DNA of 64,000 bases from Latrodectus hesperus (GCA_037975125.1 CM075857.1:73427345-73491344); one strand, 5' to 3'. Positions 46,086 through 61,439 are shown, counted from the first letter of the stretch. Notes: a model not told the origin generated them from the sequence alone. Made by a program: numbers and translations.

Positions 46086-48189
46086 AATGAGTTTTGATAA
46101 GAAATATATAAACAATTATGCATTTTCGAAGCATTATATCGTTTATAAAGTATCAAATTTATAATTAAATTGTCCTTATATTCCTTAAAATAAAACATAC
46201 AGCTACAAAAATAATGCATTATTGTATTATTTATTTAAAAATGAATATGTTTTGATGACAAATGACGATTCTGTCACAGTCAGGTGGGCCAAAGTAGATT
46301 TTAACTCCGTTATCGTGCTCATTAAATCATGATTGGATATGTTCCGCTACATGGATAAGAGATTGATCATCATGGACTGTAGGAAGCAAAATTTGCATTT
46401 TAGGATGGAAAACTGAAATTATAAATAATTTATTTATATAACTAAGACTTTTAATTTCTAATAAGAGATTTTGTTATATGACAACTCAAGTTCCATTCAT
46501 TTATATATAATTTGTAATAAATATATCAAAATTGTATCTTCTAATGAATTTTTCACTTTAGAGTACATATAACTTGAATTTACATCAAATCAATGTAAAA
46601 AATATATTAATATTATCACACACACTCACACACAACCTAAAGAATATTAATATATCTATGTATACTCAATCAGCTGCTCGAAAATATGTTAATTTTTAAT
46701 GCTTTGTCTTACAGTGACTATTTTCTGAATATAATAGGAATCCTTAACCTAATTTAAAACTGTTTATTTGTTTCATTTTTTAAAAAAATAACACAACATA
46801 AAGATAATTATTTTAAGTATACAATATTAAAAATACTTATAGTATAATTATTTAAATAATTTCTTATAAATTCCATGTAAAATAAATTTGTGGTTAATTT
46901 TCCAGATGCACATTAAAAGAGTTGGTTCTTTTAATTTTTAGAACTACATTTATGACCATAAATACTAAATAAGTACCTTAGGAAGCAGAGAAGTTTTAGT
47001 TTTTAGTTGAGAAAATAAGCTATGAATATATGCTATTATGTTAATCATAAATGGTTCTTATTGATTAAATTAATTTGTATAAACCAACAGAGCTCATTAA
47101 AAAATATAGAATAACCAATTTAAGATATGCCCTTTATATAAATCTTACCATTTAACATATATTTTTTAAATCATGGAAATTTTTTATTACATTATAATTA
47201 GGAATAAAAAATCGCATTTAAATCATAGTTATAATATTATATGAACTAGTAGAGGCTTATGAAGCTAATTTTAAATGCAAATTTATGTACAGGATCTGGT
47301 TTAAAATTCCACATAACTGTGCATTTTCAAACATTTAATCTCATGAATATTTATATGCAATTATTTAATTTCGAAAATGTAAAGAAAAATAATTTTCAGG
47401 AAAAGACTTCCAAGATTTAATATGCATTTTGCTTTTACAGCAATTTTATTTTCTGGTTAATTATTTCAATAATACTTTAAATAAATTTACTTTATCAGTT
47501 ATCAAGACATATTTAACACAGCATGTTTTTTAATTCTTATAGTTAAATAAACATTAAATAAAATTACCTGTTTTTTGAAATCTTTACAACTAATTTTTAA
47601 TGAATTAACTCATAGGAATGTTTGTATCATTATAAATCATGAATTCAGTGGATTTGTTTGATGTGCAATAGTGAAATAGTTTCATATGAACAATTTTAAT
47701 AAAACCTTTAAAAAATATTTGACATGTCAATTCAATTTTGAATTAAATTACAATTTTAATGACAACGTTTTGAATTAAAATAGGTAAGTTACAGAATTGC
47801 TTGTGAACGAACAGTTCTTATAACAAAGCAAGCTGTATCAAAGATCATATTTTTTAAAAAAAACAACTTAGATTTAAATACTATGGATATGATTATAAGA
47901 AGATGATAACTTTCGTACATTACATTATTTACGAATTTTTCGTTATTTAAGAATACTTGTTGGGAGCATCATTTTTAGAAAATATGATCCACATATCAGG
48001 TCACAAAAAAGAACCGAGAAAGAGACATATAAACAACTATAATAAGTATTTACATATATCGATATGCAAGCACAAAATTTAAGTACAGCATTTTTTTCTT
48101 ATGTTCAATAACATTTGTGGAAGAATTAGAGATATTTTATGAGTGGGAATTTAGTCTTAGTATCTAAGTATCAAATATATCTAAATATC

Positions 48190-48193
<4 letters not shown>
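46086..48193. other. AT-rich DNA, no gene seen
   Basis: No recognised gene. A less AT-rich patch at 46260-46400 may be further transposon debris. A short CA-rich run is at 46618-46635. Confidence 0.45.
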
Positions 48194-48247
<54 letters not shown>

Positions 48248-48656
48248 GATTATAAAAAAACTTTGCCAACATCTGCACTTCTAGCGTCCATTCTATTTAA
48301 CCGATCAAGATGATACTTCAAATATAGTTCTTTTGAGATATGCGCTCGAGATTCTGTGAATGGCAACACAGTGGCCCTCGCGGTTACAGTTATAGTGACA
48401 GAAACTCGAAATTTTCGAATGGCAACGCCTACTTTTTACTTTTTTCAGCACATGCGAAAACCCTAAATAGCGTTGAAACGGTACCGTTATGTCCGAAAAC
48501 CGACGTGTTATACACATACAAACAGTTCTTCAAGGCACACGGAGGAATAATGCATACGACAGAGACAAGACACTGCTCAATGATGAGAACACATAGAGAA
48601 AAAAAATCGTTATTAATTTCAAACATTTTCCACATGAGTGTCATCACAGGCAATTA

Positions 48657-48726
<70 letters not shown>
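48194..48726. repeat. Unclassified block between two (TA)n arrays
   Basis: Two TA arrays (48194-48243 and 48661-48726) bracket a 417-bp, much less AT-rich core (48244-48660) that begins GGGTGATTATAAAAAAAC and ends GGCAATTACGCA. The core ends are not inverted repeats of each other. One long plus-strand frame (48340-48849, no internal stop) covers the core and runs through the right TA array, but its product is not recognisable. Words such as CGAGATTCTGTGAATGGCAA and GCGGTTACAGTTATAGTGAC seem familiar from dispersed spider repeats. Possible explanations are a non-autonomous element that targets TA, or one with a TA-rich tail. Confidence 0.55.
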
Positions 48727-48732
<6 letters not shown>

Positions 48733-51700
48733 TTTGTGTTCAGTTACTTTTTAAAACATAGCAATAAATATATTTATAAAATAAATAAAATTGCTTGTAT
48801 CATAAATCAGACCGATTCTGGATATTTTTGGCTTAGCCTCTCTTTCTAAATTATGATATTCCACTCATTTTCCAAATTAGACAACCACTAAGTGCAGGTG
48901 CAGAAAAATGAAATTATTCTGTTGACTGGGCCTTGAAGAAAATATGTCTGCATTAAATATTAATATAATTTATTTTATGAACTATCATTTGCAGTTAGTC
49001 ATAAAACATATTTTAGAAAACGTTTTAATGTAAATATTAGATATGTTAAATTTCCATTTATGTTTGATTTTACCTCAAATATTAAATTCCAGTTTTCATT
49101 TTCTAAATCGAAAATTTTATATTAATAAATATTTAACAGATAAATGTACCTTCTTAAAGTTAATAAGACAAGAAAAGTTTAAGGAATTGAGTTCTTCCTT
49201 TACATGAAATAAGTAAAGAAATCATTATTATTTCAGCTTTTAAATAAAGTACACTGAAGCTCAGCAATTTTAGCAAACGTTTTCTTGAATTAATTCAATG
49301 AAATATTTTAAAATTTGCCTAAGTTTCACAAAAGCAAATATTTAACATAAATCTTCTTGCAAACATTTGGAGGAATTTCGACAGGTTTGCTGAAAAAATA
49401 TTCAGAAACTAATATTTTGTCAGCGGAATATTCAGAGACAAATATTATTATCAAAGGCAAAATTCTGAACTTAATTTTCTTAAAATTCTGAAATTTAATA
49501 TGAGAAAATAAGATGGAATTATTTTGACGAGAAAAGTATAGTAAATACTTATTTATAATATCTTGATAAACGTTTTTTGATTTATACAGACTGTGAAATG
49601 ACTATTTGAATAATTTTTTATAATGATTTTACTTTACGTCATGTAGGAATCCATTTTTATACATTCATACAACAAATTTAAATATTTACAACTTAATATA
49701 TAAATTATGAATTATTCTCTTTGTGACCTACAGATATATTTATAATTTTAATAATTATTTAATTTCAATTTTCATTTTTCAATAAATACTATTCAAATTA
49801 CTGAATTTTGAAATTATAAAGATATTAATATTTATAAATTCAAATTCATATTTTGAAATAAATATAATTTTATAACAAGATAAAAATATTAGCAACAAAT
49901 ATTTAAAATATAGTTGAATTAAAAAGTCTTGGGGTACCTTGAAAAATGATATTATATGATCATTGATATTACCTTACCCAATTTAAGCAGATAAGCTTTT
50001 ATAGATTTTAAGATATTGTTTAATATAAATTCATATTCTCATTATGTTATCTGAAACAAAACAGCGAACATGCTAGATAAGAATAGTTTGAATTGTTTCT
50101 TTTAAGTATTGATATTTAATGAGAAAAATGGCATTATATTTGATCAGAATCACATATACTTTTTCCTAATCCTTACCACAAACATTACACAATCATTTTA
50201 ATGTCTACATTTGAAGCTTTGTGTAATGTTTATTTTAATAACTTATTTCTCTTATTAAATTAAATTGTATCACCAGAAAATTGCATTTAATTCTTACAAA
50301 ATTTTCGTAAATTATTATTTCGTTTAAGTTTGTATTTTCGATAAAAGTAACTTTTAATTTTAAAATTTACTCCACATGCTAAATTTTAATGTAAAATAAT
50401 ATCGAAATTTCGAAGTCAAAAAAGAGATACTTAATGATCTTATTATTCTTAAAAAATGATCTTATTATTCTTTTTGAAAAAATTTTAATATTTCAAATAA
50501 ATTCAAATTTAAAATCATTTTTGTAAAAAATTTATTTATCTTAAGTGCAAACTTAATTTGTTATGTATGTTATAGAAAGACATATATCAATCAAAAATTT
50601 TATAATTTCTTGTACATGGTCAATAAGGAAAAATTCATTATGCATGCATTTTCAATTCATTGCTTGGCCATAGAATTTATCAAATAGTTCCTTTTATGTA
50701 CTTCAAGAAGATGGAAACTGAAATATACTATACTTAAAAATCGTTATTTATTTTTGTTAGAGTGATATATATTTTATGGCTAAGTTGGAATAAGTTGAGA
50801 AAATGTATTTTCAAAGTACTCCAAAAAAAGCATAAGATTCTTGATGATAATAGTATATCATATCATCCTACCTTGACAGTCGTTCACAGTTTTCCAAAGA
50901 TTCTTAAGACGAAGAAAAGACGATAAATATCACATACTTTCTTTGCCAATTTCCTTTAATGCTATGATATATACCAAACAAAATATTAAACTCGGAAATA
51001 AATTTTTCCCTGTCACAAAATATGCCAAAATACGAAAAGTGTAAAATGATATGAAATGAAGACTATAGTTGAAATAAAATATATTTTTGAAGGCCTCATT
51101 TGGTCTTGAAGTATAAAAGTTGAATTTAAATCAGTGAATTGAGTGCTATAGGATATTAGCTGTGTTTTTAATAATGCTATTTAAATTTAAATTGATGTAT
51201 TTAGGCAAAATTATTTCTAAAGGACAAATATTCAAGCAATATATATTTGTAAGCACATATTTTCAGTTTAAAAAAATTATTAGCTAAATAAAACTATAAG
51301 TACCAATAATATTTATTTCTAAAGAAAAAAATTAATTAATCACTTCGTAAACTATTTGGGAATGACTGTATATAAATAATAATTATAATTAACGATAAAT
51401 ATAAAGGTACATACATTTAAAAGTTCAATAGTTGCTTGAAAAACTACAAAATGGTACTTTTTCTACAAACTAAAGCTTATTCACGAATACATTTAAATAA
51501 AATTATTTTTATTAAATATAAAAAATCTCGGTAGAAGAAACATTTTAAAACAATTCAAATTCACTAACTGATAAAAACAGTAATTGATTAATTTTAAATT
51601 AGTTTTAGTTGGAAATAAAGAATGATTGTGTTATTATAAATGCAAAAGAGAAATGTTATCATACAGCGTTGCAAAATTAAAAAGAAATGACAAATTAAGT

Positions 51701-53480
51701 ATTGAGACTATGTGTGAGTATCGTTTTTAAATTTTACAACTTTCATAGAATTCTAAAATTTGACTTGAATGAAAATAACTCAGTACCAGTGTAAATCATA
51801 TTCAAAAGTATTTAAGCAAATATGCATTACTGATTTGATAATATTTTTCTACACACTTTCTTCAGTATAAAACAGTTTTAACCACATTCCAATACATTGG
51901 CATAGTATCATGATATGACTCAACCCTTTTTTACATTTCAATACCAACAGCTCTCTCCTTTACATTTTAATTCCAATTTATAATTAGTTTCAATAATTAA
52001 AATTCTTAAGTTTTGCATAATCAGAAATTTGTTGTTATAAGATACCTAGGATCAAAGTGAAACATTTACAATAATAAAAGAAATCATGCTTTATCTTTAA
52101 TTGAGTTACCAAATAAATTTGAAACTATATGTTTTTATGAAATCATATGAAAATTTTGAATATCAAATTATGTAAGAATACGTTGATGGTCAAATATAAA
52201 CACAAAATAGACAAAGGAAATAATCCTAGTAATATTCTCAGATTTTATAACATTAAGCCCAAAAAAGAGGAAATACAAAAAAGACCTATAAGATTTCAGT
52301 TTTAATTTTTCAATTGAAAAAGAAATAGCTCTTATTTTAATAGTGGTTATTAAAAAGCTTATTGCAAAGAGATTTACAAAAGACAACAATAATCATATTA
52401 GTGCTTAGTAAAAATCTTGATAATCAACATCTGTTACAGTGATAAAAATGACAGCTTATGTCTGTTAATTAAGAAAACAGCAAATATTATAAAACCAAAT
52501 TAAGGAAATTCTTATACAGTAAATGCATGAGCAATTCCACTTTTAACAGAATATGGAAATGTAAAAAACTGATACTCAAATATTTTAAATTCCTTTTTTA
52601 TCAATCGAATCAAGAATTTCAAGCAAAGTATTTTAAAATAAAGTTTGAATAAGCAAAATACATCTCGTTTGGATTACAGTTTGTAAAGAATTCAAAATGA
52701 AAATGAAATATCATTAAAAACCGTGCTGCTGATAGTTAATATTACAGGCAACATACAAAGAATTCAGTGGTTTTTTTAATGATTTCTTTTAAAATTTGAT
52801 AGTCAAAATATATTTGTGTAAGTAAAAGGGTTACATGATATGAATCTAAAATTATTCATGAAAAATATGTCTAGAGAAATATTCATCAACAGAATGTGTT
52901 GAAATTCATAACTCTCGGCTTTTTGGCAACATAATTTGAAATTATTTTAAAAGCGCTATTCTTTATTATTTTCCTAACATTGAAATGTCTGAGTTATTTT
53001 CTATGCAAAAATTGATTTTAAAGGTAAAATGTGATATTGAAGTAAAGTATAATTTTGTGTGTAATTCGTTTTCTTATAAATTGAGAAAAATATCGTGCTA
53101 AAACAATTGAAGATCTTTCAGCAATTGAAAGTTTTTCCAGCGATTATTAAAAACAATAGAAGCCTGAAGTGACACTAGGTAGAATGAATCCATCATTCTA
53201 ATCTATGATCAAAATAGTAATTAGGAAAGAAGTTAGCAGTCGACGAAAGACATTAAGATTGAAAAAAGGCAAATGCATCTGATTTTGTCCTAAATTCTGG
53301 ATTTTTATGATTTCAGACTCTGTATATTGAAAAGCGAAGAGTATTTTTATTTAGTGAGCACATTCAGAAAAGAGAAAATATAAGCAAATAACATACAACA
53401 TTAAATGCTTAAATAAGAGATAATGCTATTTTTTTTCGTAATTATTAGTTTGACATGAAGAAATGCTATATAAATTAAAA
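48727..53480. other. AT-rich DNA, no gene seen
   Basis: No coding or RNA gene recognised. Two small local duplications are visible: an AATATTCAGARACWAATATT unit near 49396-49450 and ATGATCTTATTATTCTT at about 50433-50471. Confidence 0.5.
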
Positions 53481-53559
53481 GTAAGAAATAGATGGAAAAA
53501 ACATCCAAAATTAAGAAGAAAAAGTACTATATCACCGAGACAAAGATTTATATCATAAG

Positions 53560-53707
53560 TCTCAATCACATACATACATATGAGATGAGAGTGGATCTCG
53601 TTCTGTACAAATCGGTTATCGGGTTTAGTCCACTCATTACTATCGTGAGCAAGCAGCACCTTCCCGGGGCCAAAAGATTGTACCCAAACTATGCCGTCAC
53701 CTAGCAT
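53560..53707 (-). other. Possible retrotransposon pol C-terminal scrap
   Basis: A less AT-rich segment on the minus strand reads LGDGIVWVQSFGPGKVL. This resembles the 'GD-VW-RNFG-G-KW' chromodomain-like start at the C-terminus of Gypsy-type integrases. Nothing else of such an element is recognisable next to it, and the similarity is short. Confidence 0.25.
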
Positions 53708-53989
53708 GCTGTTGAAAATGAAAGATTTACAATGTTGGGACCTTAAAGCCTTGTATTGGATTTCGCAGTGTCCAATATATTAGAGTTCTGTATCAGGTAG
53801 GGATGACAACATAAGGATGGATGATTGAAATTTTAAAAAAATAATAAATTAAAGAGAGGAATATTAAAAAGTATAAGTAAATAACACAATAAAAAGTTCT
53901 ATACAAATGAAGAATGAAACTATTGTGAGGCTTCTAAGTCCTTGATTATGTGATTGGTAGGGAAAATACAATCATTTCAGTTATGAAGT

Positions 53990-55980
53990 CTCTAACTAAA
54001 AGCTCAAGTTTGTTTCAAAATTTGTTAAAAGTCTGAGTCTGATGAATCGTCTGGGGAGCTGGTGGAAGGAGGATTCCTGCCCTTGCTCAGATCGTGACCT
54101 TTTTCTGTGAGGAGCTTAGGCATTAGTGTTAATTTTTTCTTGTGGAGTGCTGAACGAAGACAGAATCAAAGAAAATAGGTGTAGTTAAGGTTTTGAGGGC
54201 ATTTGAGATGATGCTGTGCCTTGTAGGTGCATTCTGTAATGTAATGGAAAGGATTGCCTTCTTTACTACAGAGACAGAGAGATGAAGACGTTATGAAGTA
54301 ATTTGCATACGAGTTATCCAGTAGGTGTGGCTCGGAGACTTAAGGAATTATTTTGTTAGTTGTTCTTCCCTGGTAGGCTATTGTCCATGAGGTTTGACAT
54401 GAGGCTAATGTTTGAGATTTAAGGTTGTGTTTTATGGAGGCTTGGAACCATGCGAGGTGATATTGATCACCTTTTGGAAGTTTGGTTGATTCTTTCGCAG
54501 CTGCGTCAACGAGCTAATAAATGATGATGATGAAACCAGGTAAGGGTGAATTTACACGAAATTGCTGCATCGGTTATCAGTGACAGAATTACTTGAATAA
54601 GGAGGGAGTGATGTAAGGGGTTGTTGATGGCTAGAAGGGTGGATTGGCTGTCGGACCAGATTGTTGATTGTGAGTATTTGAAGTTCAAGGCGTGCTTTAT
54701 GGCTTCAAGGATGGTGAGAGCCTCAGCTTGGAATACCGTATTCCGGGGATTTAGAAAGAATTTACTTGTAGTGATGATGGTGTCATTGATTAGTAAAACA
54801 AAAGCTGCTCCTGTAGATTCATCTCTTTTTGACCCGTCTTTATAGTAGTTGGGGTGGTTGAGAATAGGCTGTAACGTTGAGTTTTTGTGTTGATTTTCAC
54901 TTTGATTTCTATATGGCGTTTACCTGGGTGAGTCAGATCTTTATGAACCTTGCCCTCTATTTGTTCTGGATGAAGAATTTCTCCATCAATGTTTACTGGT
55001 TCGTTAGGTTGGAGGGTTGCTGTATTAAAAGCTTTGTATTTAAGTTGGATGTGAAGTGGAGGAGTGCAAGAGAGGATGCTGAGGCTGATTGATGGCGTTG
55101 TTCAGTATGTTCTTTGTGATTCGGATAGTGAAGAGGCGTTGCAGACTGGAGAGTAGTTTTCTTTCGTGTTGTTAGAGGGAAGGCCCAGAATGAGGCTGCA
55201 TAAAGGATCATCCGTTGAATAATGGTGGTGTAAATGATTTTAAGGAATTCACCTCGATTGCCCCAATCATGCCCCATCATGCGTCTTATTCTTTGGAATA
55301 TGGGGAGGACTTTTGTTCATAAGTTTTGGATGTGTTTTAAAAATGAGAGCTTATTTCTATTGTGACCCCGAAAGAGTTGAGTGATTTAATAAGTCTTAGG
55401 CTTCTACCATTAAGCATTATTTTTGGGTTGGATATTAGAGTCCTGGATTTTTTATTAATTGCTTGTGACTTTTGTCGTGAAATAGTCGGCTGAAGAACGT
55501 TGCAAAGATTTGAGAAAATCTGTAGGGATTCATTGCTGTGACGTTTTAATGTTGCTCTGGTTTTACCTTTTGGGATTAGGAGTGTGTCATCTGCAAAACA
55601 ATTAATTTGTGTGTGCTCAAGCCAGGTGTGTGAGACAACGCTGTGAAAGTAAATGCTCCAGAGAATCGGTCCTCCTACTGACCTTGAGGGAAACCGCGAT
55701 TTTGGGGTGTTGTGTTGGTGCCGCTGTCATTGATCACTAGAAGTTCTCTGTTGTCCAGAAATAAGAGGAGAGTTTTAAATATGTTGGTTGGTGCTGCAAT
55801 TTTGGCTAGTTCAGCTTTAAGTCGAGGCCATGTCATTGAGTCGAAGGCATTTGTTATGTCCAGATTTAGAAGCATAGTATAGTGGTCTTGTGCTTGCTTG
55901 TCGTTGATTATGGCTTTTGCTGTTTCCAAGGCGTGTTCCGTTAAAAGACTTGAGCGAAATGGATGTCCTAAACTGCACAC
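53990..55980 (-). pseudogene. LINE ORF2 relic: RT, RNase H and C-terminal Cys/His motif
   Basis: On the minus strand the copy starts abruptly at RT block 1 (TEHALETAKAI, near 55930), as in a 5'-truncated insertion. LLNLDITNAFDSMTW (palm, first Asp) lies near 55860-55815. QNRGFPQG at about 55700-55680 is followed by a frame change. GGPILWSIY and INCFADDTLLI (the FxDD box, about 55605-55575) come next. The thumb part is readable as MGHDWGNRGEFLKIIYTTII and ASFWAFPLTTRKK (55275-55160). An RNase H segment follows at about 54665-54545 (IWSDSQSTLLAINNP). Near 54290-54235 CLCSKEGNPFHYITEC is a C-terminal Cys/His motif. The end is Ser-rich (near 54050). Retention of RNase H points to an I/Jockey/R1-type LINE. 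Several frame changes and stops make it inactive. Confidence 0.88.
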
Positions 55981-56246
55981 TAATATAAGTATGCACAAAA
56001 GACTATGTTGATTATTAAAACTAAATTTTGCTTTAAAGTTGTTATCCTATAAATTTATTGAGTGTGAAGTGTAAATTTAAAGTGTTTTTATAATTAGTCT
56101 TTTTATAAAGAATTCTTGTTTTAAATGGGGACAACACAGTAGGAGGATTTTAAGAAACATGAAGCAAATGAAAAATATTAAATATAAATAATGTTCTCGC
56201 TTAAAATAAATAAATTAGTGCATTACATGATATATACAGCTCCAGG

Positions 56247-56355
<109 letters not shown>

Positions 56356-58062
56356 GATATTTTAAACATTATGAATATTTCACGCAAAATAGAAAAATAT
56401 AGATGATATAATTCTCCAGAGTCTAAATTAATTATAGGGCCTTTAATGTCATTTATGTTTCCGTTTATATATTGCTGGAATTCATGTTTATTTGTTAGCT
56501 ACATTTTTCTAAAAATTCAATATTATTCATAAAACTGAAAAAAAATTTAATTTGTTTTCAGTGATGTTTCCTAGTTTTTAGAAATATGTCTGTTAGTTTA
56601 AATAATTTACATAAACCTTGATATAATAAAAGAAAAATGCCCTCGAAGAATGTTGTTAGTTTTTAAACTGATTATAAATGGAAGTAATTTAACTAAAATT
56701 GATCATAACATATTCACTGGGCAACGAAAGTATTTCAATTTTGGTATCCATTTGATAATGCAAATAATATATCCTTTTAATTTTGTTTTAAATATATAAT
56801 TTTCAGTACATTTTTATGTACCCTAAAAATGCAATATTTAGTAACAAAATGCATGAAGTTTTACATATAATATTAAAACAGATGAGTTTATAATCATATG
56901 AAAACAATGATTTTTTTCATACATATAATTATCAATAAAAAGTTTATAGTGACAAAAAATCTGTGTAATAAATATCTGTATTGTGAAAAATATTTGTATG
57001 ACATTGAAAGATTATTTATATTATTAAAGTAAAATGCATATATATATATACCTGAATAATTAAGTAAAAGTGTTGAAGAACACAACTACTAGTAAAAAAT
57101 ACAATAAAAATTTAAGCTAAAAATATTGAACGGAAATCCTTTATTTTTTAAATTTTAAGTGTAACAAAATTTTTTCCATATTTATATTCCATGCATTTAA
57201 GATAAATGGTTACTTATACTGTCAAAAATTGAGAATATAAACAAAGCATCATCATGAGAGGAATCCGCTTACAAAGATGTTGGTACCATATGTTAATAAA
57301 AATAATTACCATGACAATAATTCCTTAAAGATCGATTACAATATATTTATAAAATCGATTTTTAAATAGAAGTGTATTCTAAAGTGAGCTCATTTAATTT
57401 CTGTTTATGAATTTACATTATATAACATACTTATAAAATGGAGGTATTCAAATCTGTGCTAATAAAACATCTAAACAAAATAAAGAATAATATGATTAAT
57501 AACTATAAACAATAAGTTAGAGCAAAAAATCTTATCTTTAAAAATAAATTAACATTATAACTGTCGAAATTATAGAAAGGTGCTTAGAAATATAATTTTA
57601 AAAATAATCAGATGTTGAATAAAATAAAATACTTGTTTTATTTATAAAGAATTGAAAAATAATTTGTGCATAGCATTATTAAATACTTAATGAAAAGTGT
57701 AGGATATAACAATATATAAACTAGATAATATATGACGCAATTACAAACCACAATTCTTAATTTTGATTTATATAACTTTAAAAACATTTTGAACAATCCT
57801 GAAAAGCAAAGATTATTGTAATAAAAACTTACATAGAAAAAACAGTTGAAGATAGAATAGAATGGATGTATAATAATTTAAATACAAAATAACTGTGAAT
57901 AATAATTAATTTTTGTTACATAGAAAATCATTTTTATTATCTACATGAATTTTTAACAACATCACAGAAAATAATAAATATTATCACAACCTGGCTTGAC
58001 AGCAGCAATAAAAAATATATACCGAATCATATTACTATAGATCAACTTAATAAAATCTCGGC

Positions 58063-58104
58063 ACTCACACACACACAAGTTACTCTCTCTCTCTCTCTCT
58101 CTCT
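58063..58104. repeat. (CA)n-(CT)n compound microsatellite
   Basis: A CACACACA run of about 14 bp is followed by AAGTTA and a (CT)11-12 run. Confidence 0.93.
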
Positions 58105-58809
58105 AAGTTTCTATTTATAAAGAATAATTTTACCATAATTATACTACAATCGTCCTCCTTGCTGAAATTCATCGTCTGAGATTCCTTTGGAATTTTCACA
58201 TAAAGATGGAAATTGCATCAATAAAATTTACAAATCAGAATCTCATTTTGCACCAGAATCTAATCATAATTGATCTCAAAGGTAAAACAACCTAATTATG
58301 TCTTTCCTTTACCAGAATTCATTATAGAGGAGATATCACTATAGCTGTTACAGCTAATTCATGAATAAAAACTAACTTTAAAATATTATTTTGGTTAATT
58401 ATAATACTTATTTTAAAAGATTTTACCACAAAAGAGAATTATATAAAAGGAATTATGCGTGATTACATCTTGGACTTACGAATACTAATATTACTATTAC
58501 AGTACATCTAATATAGTAAAAATATTCAGTTTATATGTAATTAGATTTTGTTAGAAATTGGGTATCAAAAAGTAAAATATTTTAATTTAATTTATCTTTA
58601 AATAGCAAAATATTATTGATCAGTGGGTTTTATAACGTATTATACAAAAAATTTGTATAAATACAAAAGACAGAATATTTTATTAAGTATTAATTAATAA
58701 AGATTCTCATATTAATGAATAGAATTATTCTTGACTCAATGTTAAGTAAAATTAAATATCATATAATATATATCATCATTGTTAGTATTTAATATTAATT
58801 AACATAATA

Positions 58810-60225
58810 CACTGCCCCACATCGAAGATGCAACAATAAAAAGAAGTGACCAGAAAATTATACAAATTTCAGGACAGATGCACCTTACCTAGTTATGCAA
58901 ATGATGTGAAATGAGCAGCTCTTCTGCTCTCGTAGGATAAGAAATAAGGAGAGAAACCGTCAGCCAGAGCAATGTTCTCACCGTTATTGCTGCTTGGAAA
59001 ATAATCATTAAAAGTGTGTTCTTGTCACAAAGGACGCCTGTAACTCCAGAGAATGCCAGGCCATGTTCAATGGAGTCAGTTCTGGCAAACACATAAGTTT
59101 ACGAGTGGCATGGTGATTGGACTGAGAAGGACAGGTTAGTCCTTACAGCAAATCACATCTGGCAGACACCTGAAAGCGTCAAAAGTGCACACGCTATGAA
59201 GAAGATGGTTGGAATAAGAAACTGGAAAGTTTGCGGGATAACGGTCAGCCAGAGTTACATCAACACGCGTGGATCGACATTTCCCACGGGAGGCAGTGGT
59301 TACCACGCATAACACATCTACTGAAATTCTGCAGGATCCCTGGATACCCTCATATCAAGTAGAACCATTTCTGTCGATTGGCTGCAAAGTGCCTGTGATC
59401 ATGGCGTCCATTAAGAAGGCTGCCATTGACCACAGATTATATACGCCAATGTTTATGCCAGCTATTCTCGTGCCCTGAGGCAGTGTTCCATTGTTTGAAG
59501 GAGTTCTGGCTCATGGATCTGGTTTGATATTGCTGCCAACCAGAAGGGATAAGCCATAACACAACAACAACGTCTTAAATGGTGCCTGATTAAGGGGATG
59601 TGGAGTGTCATAGGATCGTCTTCTCAGATAAGTCACTCTTCTGTTTCTTGAATGATAATCGCCACGCTCGAGTGTGGCATTGACGTAGAGACATGTCCAA
59701 TCATTCAACAATTGTATAACACCACTTAACGTGACAGCATAATAGTAGAACAGTGACAGTAGAACATAATGTGACAGCACGGGGACATGATTGGGGATCC
59801 ATTGTGTACTATTCCAGGTCACCTCTAGTTTGTATTCATGACACTATGACAGCTCAATGTTACGTGGATGATGCGCTGCTACCAGTGACAATCCTCTATC
59901 TTCAGAGTGTGTCCAATGCCCTTTATCAGCAGAATAACCCAACCGTACATTACTCAAATTAGCCAAAATGTCCTGTAAATTGTACAGCTGCTACTCTGGC
60001 CACCGAGTTTTCCAAATTTCTCACAAATTTAACAAATTTGTAATATCATTGGGTGGAATTTGCAGTACCTTTCTCTGTCAAAAGATTCACTTTGGTAAAT
60101 TTTTGCCAGGGAATGGAAAGTCATTCCTCAGGACGTCATCCGTGCTCTCATTGCCTCTGTCCCTAGACTTGTTACTTCGTGCATCCCCATCCTTGGTGGT
60201 TCTACTGACCTGACCCTGTTCTTGC
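58810..60225 (+). mobile_element. Tc1-like transposon relic
   Basis: A sharply less AT-rich block of about 1.4 kb. It begins CACTGCCCCACATCG directly after TA (58808-58809), as expected for a Tc1 left end. It contains nearly the full length of a Tc1-type transposase pseudogene on the plus strand. The right terminus cannot be matched to the left one; it probably lies just before the CA/TA microsatellite and has been lost or altered. A second copy of this superfamily, of a different subfamily, lies at 37161-37780. Confidence 0.82.
59085..60215 (+). pseudogene. Tc1-like transposase pseudogene
   Basis: The DNA-binding half is readable as SGMVIGLRRTG (about 59104), RRWLE-ETGKFAG and SARVTSTRVDRHFPREAV (near 59245-59295). 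The catalytic half shows HRIVFSDKSLF (first Asp kept), NRHARVW, and DWGSIVYYSRSPL (the usual VWGAISYDSRSPL). MTAQCYVDD and LQSVSNALYQQNN follow; here the second catalytic Asp of the normal QQDN motif is Asn. EWKVIPQDVIRALIASVPRL near 60112-60172 is the standard Tc1 C-terminus. In-frame stops and frame changes are frequent, and the 69- and 103-codon open pieces are only fragments. It is non-functional on sequence grounds. Confidence 0.87.
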
Positions 60226-60292
60226 TTTGTATTATGCATATAATTTTGAAATGCATATTACTTATTGTTCGTTGCTGTCTCTCTCTGCCGAG

Positions 60293-61439
<1,147 letters not shown>

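Noticed and set aside
48429..48653. Minus-strand 74-codon frame
   Set aside because: Antisense of the unclassified core and without a recognisable product; coding cannot be supported on either strand.
58063..58104. CRISPR-like or tandem-array structure
   Set aside because: It is an ordinary CA/CT microsatellite; no direct repeats with unique spacers occur anywhere in the window.
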